Assembly (NCBI GenBank): GCA_958450325.1
Contig: OY288249.1
Location: 61,692,166 to 61,756,165 of the forward strand
Origin: Agrostemma githago
Taxonomy: Eukaryota > Streptophyta > Magnoliopsida > Caryophyllales > Caryophyllaceae
Length of the DNA: 64,000 nucleotides
Direction of reading: 5' to 3'
Each line of letters starts with the position of its first letter. Within the stretch, counting starts at the first letter, position 1. The position numbers were made by a program, and so were the translations under genes. Below, one piece after another: positions 45,147-55,400 of this stretch. The notes under the pieces were generated by a model, which searched no databases, had not been told where the DNA came from, and saw nothing but the letters and a program-made list of their open reading frames with translations.

Positions 45147-46031
45147 AACACTTGATTTTGAAGCTCGGATACTTGTTAGCTCAAAATCTTAAATAATGGA
45201 CTATGTTCATAATGGGCCAGTTGTACAATTTTCCTGTACCTCTGGAGGTATAATCTTTTTTCAGGAAGAATGGGGGTTTGAATTAGGTATGACCTCATTG
45301 GGTTGATTAGGGGAGGAAATCAGGAGAGTATACGTACATCCGTCAAGCCTAACGTCTATCTGTACTTTTTTGACAGAAATTGGCATTTGGTGTCTTTAAA
45401 CAAATAATTGAATATTTTAGGTGCTTTTGGGCAAAAATAAATACGTGCCATATTTATAGAAGACCTAAATGTTATATGCCTTTTGATAAAAAAAACAAAA
45501 TAATTTAAACGTTTTTTTGATTATTTTGTGGAATAATTTAATTATCTCAAATAAAAGCAGTGAATGATGTTGTGGGAGTCGTCAAGTATATATGGAGGGG
45601 ATGAGAATTAAGGGTAAATTCTCGTTTGTAAAAGTACTATTCATTTAAAGTATAAGATAGGTTAAATATAGAGTAAATTAAAAATTACTCCCTTTTAAAA
45701 TACCAATTTTAAAATTTACTCCCTTTATGCCAAACAAACAATATGCCCTGAAAGGATGAACTTTCTCTATTTTGACAAATAGTAGACCGAGATCTGACCT
45801 CAATTGTATCACCATACGTAGAAATTTCATTGCTCCCATGATCTTGCACATAATTCTCCTCTCCAAAAGAAAGAACAACCGGAGAGAACAACCCCACAAA
45901 AAATATAGGAACAAACTCATCAATTGATGAAGACAAATCTCCAAAAGGGAGAGACAAAAGTTATTCATAATCTAAATAAACAACTTAAAATTAACGATAA
46001 AAATTAAAATATGGGGCTTACCACTACCGGA
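45147..46031. other. Intergenic; promoter-like tail on the minus strand
   Basis: No gene was supported. A minus-strand frame 45957-45709 (SLPFGDLSSSIDEFVPIFF) was not recognised. On the minus strand, CTCTATAAAC near 46127-46118 is followed by a pyrimidine-rich leader-like stretch and a strong donor GTAAGC at about 46021. This looks like the first untranslated exon of some gene, but no coding exon could be assigned. Confidence 0.35.
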
Positions 46032-46053
46032 ATTGGTAGATTGCAGCCCCGAA
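46032..46053. repeat. 22-bp direct repeat, left copy
   Basis: ATTGGTAGATTGCAGCCCC plus GAA, identical to 46853-46874. The two copies bracket the DPE2 exons. Confidence 0.9.
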
Positions 46054-46256
46054 GGAGGAAGTTTTTTTATTAGGGTTTGGAGGGGATGAGAGGAGAGGCA
46101 GGGGAAAATTAAGTTTATAGAGAAAGTTTTTTTATCGGGTGGGGTTATTCGGGTCAGATCAATTTTGCCTAATATATTTAGGGTCAAAGTTTGAAACTTT
46201 GAATCCAAAACGCAAATGGGAAGAAAACATGAATATGGAGCGAGGAGTAGATTTAC

Positions 46257-46789
46257 CTTCTCTTCGGTAAACTGTGAAAATCGGCCCCATTGACTATGAT
46301 CCGAGGTTTCGAAGAAATCACGCAGAAAACAGAAGGCTGCGTACGGTTTTAGCCATCCCTTTTCATCAAAAATAACGAGTTAGTAATTAAATTTCGAGTT
46401 CATACATAACCTTAACTTTTACTACATTCAAATGAAAATGTGTAAAGATTAACGTCGTTTTCAGAAAAGAAGTTCAGGAAGGAGTCAGACTCGAGTATTT
46501 GTTCCTTCTCTAAGGAGAAAATTTTCTTCGCGAGTGAAAGTTTTGTTGCCATTGTCACCTCGTAATCGACATCCTATGGAGTTAGGCATCAAAACTTCCG
46601 TAATGAACTTATTTCTCGTTTATATATCAAGTATAAACACATCATACAAAACACAAAGGGAAAAAAAAGATTCGGGCACTTGGATATGAACCCATGTCAG
46701 ATACATCTAGACGAGTCAGGTTTGACGTATAGTGAGACATAAAGGAGTACCTTTAGATCCAGTCTCTCCTTTTCCTTCTCTATTTCTTG
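46257..46789 (-). pseudogene. DPE2: DPE2 (cytosolic 4-alpha-glucanotransferase) three-exon fragment
   Basis: DPE2 transfers a glucosyl unit from maltose to cytosolic glycans in starch breakdown. Three minus-strand exons with proper GT-AG borders join in frame: 46789-46751 (QEIEKEKERLDLK), 46573-46454 (from DVDYEVTMATKLSLAKKIF to SFLNFFSEND) and 46358-46257 (GWLKPYAAFCFLRDFF to RFSQFTEEK). The 87 residues match the middle of plant DPE2 as I recall it, including ETSDHSQWGRF. No earlier exon exists before the short LTR at 46909. The next expected exon is absent: a TATA/leader-like stretch and the 22-bp repeat follow instead. It is therefore a piece of a gene, inside 22-bp direct repeats. The exons show no stop or frameshift, so the copy is recent or still constrained. 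Confidence 0.85.
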
Positions 46790-46852
46790 CTGCAAGAATA
46801 AAAGAATCAACAAAATCAGAAATTTAAAAAAATATTGATCTTATTCCACAAT

Positions 46853-46874
46853 ATTGGTAGATTGCAGCCCCGAA
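46853..46874. repeat. 22-bp direct repeat, right copy
   Basis: Exact match to 46032-46053, 821 bases apart. Upstream of it CTTATTCCACAAT is also repeated at 46898-46910. Confidence 0.9.
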
Positions 46875-46908
46875 TATTGTTCGTATTGGATTTCACCTTA
46901 TTCCACAA

Positions 46909-47024
46909 TGTTAGTAGGTATGTAATCTCTTTTATAAATTGATCTTTTGTGACTTTCATATTGTTCAAAGATTTTAAGATTCATGACTTCATGTCAATTA
47001 TATGCTAACATGTGGTATCAGAGC
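46909..47024 (+). mobile_element. Very short LTR with initiator-Met primer site (TRIM-like)
   Basis: 46909-47010 (102 bp) has TGTTAG...CTAACA ends and an internal TTTATAAATT. Two bases later comes TGGTATCAGAGC at 47013-47024, the standard primer-binding site complementary to initiator tRNA-Met. This is a 5' LTR plus primer site of a TRIM or copia-like element. The rest is missing, because satellite sequence follows by about 47067. Confidence 0.6.
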
Positions 47025-47066
47025 TTAGGTTATTGAACTCATGATTGTCCATTAGTTAAGATTGTT

Positions 47067-47343
47067 AATAGGGTAAAAAAAAAGGTCAATATGGTTCAAA
47101 ATAAAGACATTTAGATGCCATATGAGTACGTTTCGAATCGTGATAAAATTAGACGAAACAAGATATAAACTCGATTATAAGTCGTCTTAAATATTTTGTT
47201 AAGTGTTGAGTGTCATTTCAGGGCATATTGTTTGTTCCTAAATGGTTTCAGCCAACGAACGACTATCCACGTTTTGAAGGTCTATCCACGTTTATTTGTC
47301 CGACTAGTTTCCGGAGTCAAATGTCTTTAAATTCGCATCATAT
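47067..47343. repeat. Satellite array, left remnant (about one monomer)
   Basis: Contains GGTTCAAAATAAAGACATTT, TCGTGATAAAATTAGACGAA, GTCCGACTAGTTTCCGGAGT and TTCGCATCATAT, the same words as the array at 62269-64000. The Ogre-like element inserted at CATAT (47339-47343). Confidence 0.85.
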
Positions 47344-49742
47344 TGTGGACATGACATAGGTCCACCCCGACGCGGCGAAGCGCGGGTTTTGGGGAGGCGT
47401 AGAATTTCCATATGAGATGGATCGAATAGAATTTTAAATCGAAGTAGGAGTCGCCACCGAATTTTATGGTTATTCGGAACCGTTCGAACCCACTCTATGT
47501 CGTAGTGGGCCATACTTAAAGCCTGGCCCATTTCCGATGTCAGAGTTTATTGGGTTCGTCCCTTAGCATATCGATACCGATGCCGACTGGGCGGTTAATC
47601 GTATATTGAATGACTCTCGTTGCCAATGGTTTCGGACATCCGGAAACCACGGTTCTGAGTAAGGGGTGAGGGTACGTGTTGGGAAGTTCGACGAGAACAC
47701 CCAACCCCGCCCGCACTTAGCGGCCTTTACTAAGATGTCGTTCGTTTTTGGTGTACACGCGTTAGTTCGACGATGAAATGATATGCAGAGATTATTTTCC
47801 TAAGACATGTGAGGAAAAATAAATAAGTGGGTTGCTAGGTCGTTTAATGCATATTAAACTACTAACGTCAAAGTTGTTTAGCATGTGAGGCTCGTTTTAG
47901 TCTAATAAAACGATAAAAAGAAAATATGAGAATAAGTTGCTACAAACACGAGAAAACGGGTTAGTAACGATTGAAATAATAATATATGAAATTGAAATCG
48001 AGAAAATAAGAATTAATCGAAATCTGAAAAATATTACTAAAAACGTTGTTTTGTATAAAAAACGATGTTCGAGAAGGAATAAAAAATAAAAAAAAAGGGG
48101 GTCTCGGCCGAGAGCCGCGCGACTCGCCCGAGGCTCATGCGGGTCGCGTGGCGGCCTGATTTCGAAAACGTTTTTCGGAAAATTTTGATTAAATCGCGTA
48201 CGAATATCGCATAATTCGTACCCGACTTAATATTCTCGATATTCGTTATATTCGATAGTTGATTATCAAATATTTAGAATAGTTTTGGAAAAGATGTAAA
48301 TTTAGAAATCGTTTCGTAAAATAATAAAAATAAACGAACGAAAAACTAAAAAAATAGAACCGGATCAGACTCGTGCGCGAGTCGCCTGGACCGGGCGCGA
48401 CTCGCGTACGGGTCTGATTTTTTATTATTTTTTTTGTTCGAAAATCGTTAATTGCGTACAAACATGAATTAATTTGTACTCGGTTTATATTTTCGATATT
48501 CGTCGTATTCGATATTCGATTATGAAATCGATATCGAATATTCGGAATGACTTTAGAAAAGGTTTTGAAAAAGTTCGTTTTTGAACGAAAAGTAAAAAAA
48601 GAAATTTGAACGAAAAGTTTGTAAAAAAGATGTAACGATTCCGTCGAAAACTTAATATAATTCCTTTTGATACGATATTCGATTATATAGAATCGATATC
48701 ATATTTTAAGAATATTCGATATAGGAAAATAGTTTTTAGTAGTATCGATATTAGAAAATAAAAGAAAGACCGACGCAAGACCCATAATAAAAACGAGACG
48801 AAGAAGAGAGAAAAGGGAAGAGACGGGTTTGATTTACACCCTCAACCTACATGCTTTGTGTTCTCGGTATAGAGCTCGTCGGACGGTGGCTTAGACACGG
48901 GAGCGTCGAGATGATGTGGGTGAGTTAAGGTGTCGGTTTGGAGTGTGTGTGTGGCGTGGGATCGGCCGGTTTGGACGGGAACGGTTTCGTCGGATTTTTG
49001 GAATTACTTCGGGATTACGTCGGGACTTCGAATGTTGTTTTTTTTGGCTGCTGAAAACTTAGGATTTTGGTCTGATTTTTCGTGCACGAAATCGTGTTTT
49101 ATCGGTCGATTTTCTGTCTTTTTGAGGTTGAAGGGAGGGTCCTATTTATAGGAACCGAGGTGATCTTACTTGTGTGACAAGAAACACCGGTTTGGATAGG
49201 AAATATGAGAGTTCGTGAAGGAATAGACTTCTCGTTTCTTGGTGGGAAAGCCAAAAACTCGGCTGGTTTGGGGTGATATCTCGGCTGTTTCAGCCGAGTA
49301 TCTGAGCTTGGGTGGTATTCCGTTTCGGTTTCCGGATAGAATTCCTACTTGCGATCGAACTCTACTTAAACGGAATTGTTTATTATTTTTGTATGGCTGA
49401 TTTTTTGGTGTTTGAGTCTGAATCAAACCGTGTAGTGTCACGGCCAGCTCGTGTGACTCGGGAAAAAATATCTTTGACCGGGTTTGACTCGGTCGCTAAA
49501 AGACGGTTTTACCCCTGGTGACGGTTTCGACCCAAATTAGTGTTATTTGACTCGAAACGACCCACTGGGCCTGGATTTGAGGTCCGTTTTGTGAGATTTG
49601 TACTCCTTAAAATGTCTAAACCAAGTGTCCATGATTACAAGCCCATATCCGAGTCTGTCAAAGCACGTTTACGTCCTATCATCATCGGGTGTTTGGCGGG
49701 AACTACTATAGACACCTGGCGGTCAAAATGTGGGTGTCTACA
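47344..49742 (-). repeat. 3' LTR of Ogre-like element
   Basis: Plus reading TGTGGACATGACATAGG to GGGTGTCTACA, 2399 bp. A minus-strand TATAAATA is at 49143-49150. The 120 bases upstream of it hold CTCGGCTGTTTCAGCCGAG, an inverted repeat with 8-bp arms. Confidence 0.96.
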
Positions 49743-50269
49743 GAGCCCCCACTCTGACTGAGGCTTGGACAAGGCAAAAGTCAGAGTAGCTACCAGGTCA
49801 ATCAAGGATTAAAACCTGGCAGCCTTCCGATCGGGTCGTTTAGGGTCCATTAGACCTGCGTGAAGGGCTCGCCAGCCATAGAGTAGAAATCATACCTGGG
49901 TTGATGCTGATAATGTCGCGGGAGCTTGCCTAGGAAGCTATGGGTATACCTGTTTGCAGATATATCCTGTCTTAGAATTGCGCAGGAGCTTTCCCATTAG
50001 GGAACTTAGAATTCTCGGGGAGTCTTGAGTGTACCTGTATGCTGACATAATTTGTATGTAACATTTAGGCGAAACACTGACTCGTGCTGGGGAAAATTTT
50101 GAAAATAAAAGGCTGAAATTTTTTTTTGGAAATAAGGATGCTTGGGATGACTTTGATTCCTAATCGGATTCTGACACAGATATTGGGAATTTCCTTGTAC
50201 GCCTAGGTGAAGGAGAAAAATTAGTAAAGTCCTATTCCTGTGATGACTAGGAAGAGGGATATTCTCTAT
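49743..50269 (-). other. Region upstream of 3' LTR, with polypurine tract
   Basis: In element sense AGAGTGGGGGCTC immediately precedes the 3' LTR (49743-49755), a plausible plus-strand primer. The rest is non-coding and includes the promoter region of the plus-strand gene. Confidence 0.65.
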
Positions 50270-50277
50270 TATAAATA
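50270..50277 (+). promoter_or_regulatory. TATA box of the antisense mobile-domain gene
   Basis: TATAAATA in CTATTATAAATAGAG lies 112 bases upstream of the ATG at 50382 and is independent of the LTR. Initiation near 50303 would leave a leader of about 80 bases. Confidence 0.65.
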
Positions 50278-50381
50278 GAGAGCTTTGGCTCCTTTATTTT
50301 TCATATTCTCACCCAAATCCTTTCTTTTATCTCGAAATCCCTTAGACTTTTTAGGATAAAATAAAAGAAACTATTCTTGCG

Positions 50382-52127
50382 ATGGGTATTGACCATTTGA
50401 CCGCAATGCTTCATGCGTGGGCCCAGGATTTCCGAGATGAAGACAGAGTCCAATTAACTCAAATGGGAATTGTGGCTTTATTCCCACTTCAGCGACTTAG
50501 GGTAGATTCGCATTTTCTTGATGCTTGCTTAGCTTTTTGGGATACTACCTTTCATGTTTTTGCATTTCCTCGAGGAGAAATATGTCCTCTTCCTGAAGAG
50601 ATAGCAGCTATTGGAGGGTGGTGCCCTAATGCTCGTCCTGCCATTCCCCCATTTTATCCCGATCCAAGGAGGAGGCTGAGGGATTTTCTAGGGTTGTCAC
50701 ATGCTGAGACGGCCCGTATGGTGAAAGGAAATTCAGTTTCCTTATTTGACTTGGCTGATAAATTTATAAATCCAGTGGGTGAAAGAATTACTTCTACCCA
50801 CAGGCGTAGGGCCTTTGCCTTTTGTATGCTGCATAGGTACGCCTTCGAAGGTCGAATGGATGCTGACTCATGCTTAGGTGAGATCAGGCTGATCAGCATA
50901 GTTGATCAAATGGAGACAGGCCATAGCCCAGCTTGGCTGATAACTGGGGAGATTATTATGGGTCTTGATGCTAGGAGGCTTGAACCAAATCAACAATTGA
51001 CAGGGAGCATCCGTCTTTTGCAGGTATTTAATCTTTTTCCTCGAATAATTGCCCGATTTTCCTGATTTTTTACGGTAATCCGGAATTTCCCGTTTTTTTT
51101 TTCGAAATCTTCAATTTTCCGGTTTTTTTTCGAATTTTTTTGATTTTGCCGGATTTTTCGAAATTCCCGATTTTGCCGGATTTTTGAATTTTTACGAAAA
51201 TTCTTAATTTTTCCGATTTTTCGAATTTTTTCTGATTTTTTTGATTTTTCGAAAGTTTTTGACTTTTCGAAAATTTTGCAGACCTGGTTATTCGAGCGTC
51301 TATCGATCATGGAGCCCCCGGTGAATACACCCAAATATCGGAGTAATCAGATTGGTTCAAGGTCTCGCCGAATAAGACCAAGTCATCCTGTAACTCAAAA
51401 ATTTTGGGATGAAGAGCTAACATTTCATGGTGGGCCTCTGATCCGGTGGAACGTCATTTGGTGGTTCCTTTCAAGGCTGACGGGGTTAGCTAGAAGAGAC
51501 AAAGCCCGTTACCTGGTGATTTTGTCTTTGGACTGGACTGTCCATATTTATCCGGACCGTATCTTAAGACAGTTCGGTTCATTTCAGGAGATCCCCGAGA
51601 CTGAGGCAATAATTAGCGTTTCGATCCAATTGACGGACGCTATGTGTGACACGTGGCTACAGCGTTGGTTCACTCGCATCATATGGACTATACCTCGCCC
51701 TTGTCAAACCACTTGGGTTTCTGAATCATATCGCAAATGGACTTCTGAAGAATCCGAGGGGGCCCGTAAAGCTTTGAAGACCGAAGAAGCTCTAGATTTG
51801 GCCCGCCGAGAATCGGCCAAGAACAATAGACGGTTCTTCGTGGAGACTCCCAATACCTTTGTTGAGTCAGGGTCGGATTCCAAGTCAAAACCTAAGACTC
51901 AGACTAATGAGACTGGTGCTAGTGATTTGGAGGGAAGACTCGGACCGAGGACGGCGGTCCGAGATAGGCTAGGCCCGCGTGATAACGAGGTGACCGGGGA
52001 GTCGAGTTTGAAGAAACGAGCCCGGGCTAAGGAGGTTCCCTTGGTGATTAGGGAGCGTTCACCTCCACCTCGACGCCGATGGACCGAAAAGGAGGCTAAG
52101 GGCAAAGGAAAGGGAAAAATGCCCTAG
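50382..52127 (+). CDS. Plant-mobile-domain-like protein, antisense in Ogre element
   Basis: Two exons, 50382-51023 and 51282-52127, split by a T-rich intron (GTATTT...TTTTGCAG), give 495 residues from the first ATG (MGIDHLTAMLHAWAQDF). Residues about 30-215 resemble the plant mobile domain found in transposons and MAIN/MAIL proteins (PMD or DUF7745 type): LDACLAFWDTTFHVFAFP, GEICPLPEEIAAIGGW, HRRRAFAFCMLHRYAF and WLITGEIIMGL. Exon 2 adds a Trp-rich domain (RWNVIWWFLSRL, WLQRWFTRIIWTIPRP), then an acidic/Ser linker and a basic tail (RERSPPPRRRWTEKEAKGK), a likely nuclear signal. Its own TATA, intron and open frame in a very young element argue it is a working gene. Biochemical role unknown; a nuclear regulatory function is only inference. 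Confidence 0.75.
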
Positions 52128-52496
52128 TTTTTATTATTTAAGTATTAATACTATTTATTTTGTGATGATATATATTTTTTTTTTTTGATTTTTTTTTTGT
52201 AATTTTATTATTATTTATTTTTTGAAATAAAGAAAGGTTTATTAAAGAACCGTTCCTGTTTTTTCGATTGCAGTGGTTGTGCCCTTTTGAGGGGCTGCCT
52301 ACGTATCCATAATAAATGGAATCAAACCAAACGTAGTTCAGACTGAATTAATTTGCAATTTTGAAATACATCAAGACTATTGGTTCAAGATGTTTGAAAC
52401 AGTAGAATAAATAATTCTAGCTTTTGACTTGTCTTTAAAAGTTTGAAAAAGATGTCTTTTTAATAAACTTTCGCAAATGACATTGAGAAAGATGGG
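52128..52496. other. Gap between convergent gene ends
   Basis: About 370 bases between the stop of the plus-strand gene and the stop of gag-pol. T-rich, with AATAAA-like signals on the plus strand (AAATAAAGAAAGG near 52225). It includes the GGCTGCCTACGTAT block shared with the gag-only element. Confidence 0.6.
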
Positions 52497-55400
52497 TTAA
52501 GGGTAATAGCGTTTCAGCTGGTCCAGGTTAGTTGGGTTAACAAACTCGTTCCCGTCCAGATCCGTTAGCATTACCGCTCCACCTGATAGAATCTTCTTTA
52601 CCAGATATGGCCCAGCCCAGTTAGGCTTGAATTTTCCCCTTGGGTCCACTGGTAATAAGGCTCGAACTGATTTGAGGACCAAGTCTCCTTCTTTGATGTT
52701 TCTGGGCCTCACCCTTTTGTTGAAAGCCCGTTGGATTCTCTTTTGATAGATTTGAATATTATTGAGGGCACGAGATCGTCGTTCATCTAAGAGGACTAGC
52801 GAGTCATACCGTGCTCGAACCCAATCAGCTTCAGGTACTTGGCTTTCAAGTAGGATTCTGAGTGATGGCACTTCCAACTCAACAGGTTGGACTGCTTCCA
52901 TGCCGTATGTAAGGTAATACGGTGTTGCCCCGGTCGCAGTACGAATCGAGGTTCGATATCCCCAAAGAGCAAATGGTATTTTGTCGGGCCAGTCTCGGTA
53001 ATTATCAGCCATCTTTTTGAGTATGGTGACAATTGTTTTATTAGCCGCTTCTACCGCTCCATTGGTCTGGGGTCGGTAAGGTGAAGATGTATGCCTTTGA
53101 ATTTTGTACTTGGTTAGCAAGGCTGCCGTTTCGGCTTGAAAATGGGTCCCGTGGTCACTAATGAATTCGTGTGGGATCCCATACCGGCATATTATCTTAT
53201 TTTGAATGAACTTGGCAACATGGCTAGCGTTGAGAATACGGTAGGATTCAGCTTCGACCCACTTGGTGAAATAGTCGATTGCTACCAAAATGAAGCAGTG
53301 TCCTCCGGTTCCCGAGGGGTTTATCTTTCCAATTATGTCGATTCCCCATGTTGAAAATGGCCATGGTGATGTCATGGTGTATAGCAAGGATGGTGGCATA
53401 TGTTGTACATTGGCAAAAATTTGACAATTGTGGCAATGTCTAACATATTGTTGACAATCGGTTTCCATGCTATTCCAGTAGTAACCGAGCCTCATGATCT
53501 TTCGGACCAGCATCTGGGCGTTCATGTGTGGACCGCATTCGCCATCATGTACTTCAGCCATAACCTTTTCGCCGTTGGTCTTGTCGACACATCGGAGGAG
53601 AGCCCCCTGTGCTGTCTTTTTGTAGAGTTGCCCGTCGTCGGTGCGGATAAACTGGGTTGCCAGTCTTCGCAGGGCCTTTTTGGCTCGGTTGTCAGCTCCG
53701 GGTGGATATTCCCCGGTTTCTAGGTATGTCAGCACAGCTTGATACCATGGCTCAGGATCAGGTATCTCGACTTCTTCGATGTCGTGGATGTAAGCTGGCT
53801 CGGATCGTCTTTCGACGCAGATTGGCATACTGGTCATATGGTCGGGAATGTTTAGTAAAGATGCCAGTTTTGAAAGTGCATCTGCGAATTGATTTTCTTC
53901 CCGGGGTAGGTATATATATTCTACCTTATGGAATTGCTTTTCAAGATCCCGTACTCGTGCTTGGTAGGCCACGAGATTAGCATTTCGAGTTTTCCATTTT
54001 TGAAGTGCTTGATTAATGACCAGGGATGAATCACCGTGTACTCGGAGGTTTGTGACCCCTAAGTCGGCGGCGGCTTGTAGCCCGTGGATACATGCTTCAT
54101 ACTCAGCGGCGTTGTTAGTGACGTCAAAGTCTAGCTTGATTGATACTGGGGTATGTTCCCCTTTTGGTGAGATTAGAAGAATTCCGACTCCAAATCCTCG
54201 AAAATTGGATGCCCCGTCAAAGTACAAGTCCCATGCTTCAGTATCAGTGTGGAAAATGTCTTCGTCTGGGAAGGACCAAGTGTCGATGTGTCCTTCTTCG
54301 GTTATGGGACTGTCAGCGAGAAATTCGGCTACTACTCGTCCTTTGATGGCTTTCAGTGGTACGAATTTTAGGTCGAATTCTGCCAACATCAGGGTCCATC
54401 TTGATATCCTGCCGTTGAGGATGGGCTTTTCGAAGAGGTGTTTGATTGGATCCATTTTGGATAATACCTGTACCTCGTAGCTGAGCATGTAATGCCGGAG
54501 CTTCTTAGTGGCCCAGACCAAAGCTAAACATGTCTTTTCGAGCATAGTGTACTTACACTCGTACTCTAAAAACTTCTTACTGATGTAGTATATGGCTCGT
54601 TCTTCGGAATTGACCGTCTGAGCTAGCATAGCCCCCATGGCTGTCTCTGTCGTAGTTAGGTATAGTGACAAAGGCAGGCCGTGCTGAGGTGGCATTAGGA
54701 CCGGTGGTGAGGCCAAAATTTCCTTGATTCTATCGAAGGCTGTTTGACACTTGTCATCCCATAGTAACCGTTCTCCTATTTTCAGCTTCTTGAAGATCGG
54801 TTCACACACCATGGTTAGCTTTGAGATGAATCTGCTAATGTATTGGACTTTTCCGAGAAACCCTCTTATCTCTTTTTCGGTTTTAGGGGGCTGCATCTCG
54901 GTGATGGCCTTGATTTTGGCTGGATCGACTTCTATACCTCGTTGGCTGACGATATGACCCAGTAATTTGCCGGACGTTACCCCGAAACTGCATTTCTGAG
55001 GGTTTAACCTCATGTTGTATTTGCGAAGTCGGGTGAAGAACTTTCTCAGGGCGGTGATGTGACCGTCCCTGTCTTTGGATTTGACGATCATGTCGTCCAC
55101 ATAGACTTCCACTTCCTTATGCATCATGTCATGCAATAAAGTCGTGGCGGTTCGTTGGTAGGTGGCCCCGGCATTGATGAGACCAAATGGCATAACTGTA
55201 TAGCAATAAGTACCCCAAGGTGTAATGAAGGTGGTCTTATCCATATCTTCTTCTGCCATTTTTATCTGATTGTACCCTGCATACCCGTCCATAAATGATA
55301 GAAGAGCATGATTTGCTGTGTTGTCCACCAGTATATCGATGTGTGGCAACGGGAAATCGTCTTTCGGGCTTGCTTTGTTAAGATCCCGAAAGTCTACACA

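Noticed and set aside
50382..52127. The mobile-domain gene as a host gene unrelated to the retrotransposon
   Set aside because: It lies wholly between integrase and the 3' LTR of an element with matching target duplications and almost identical LTRs, so it moved with the element.
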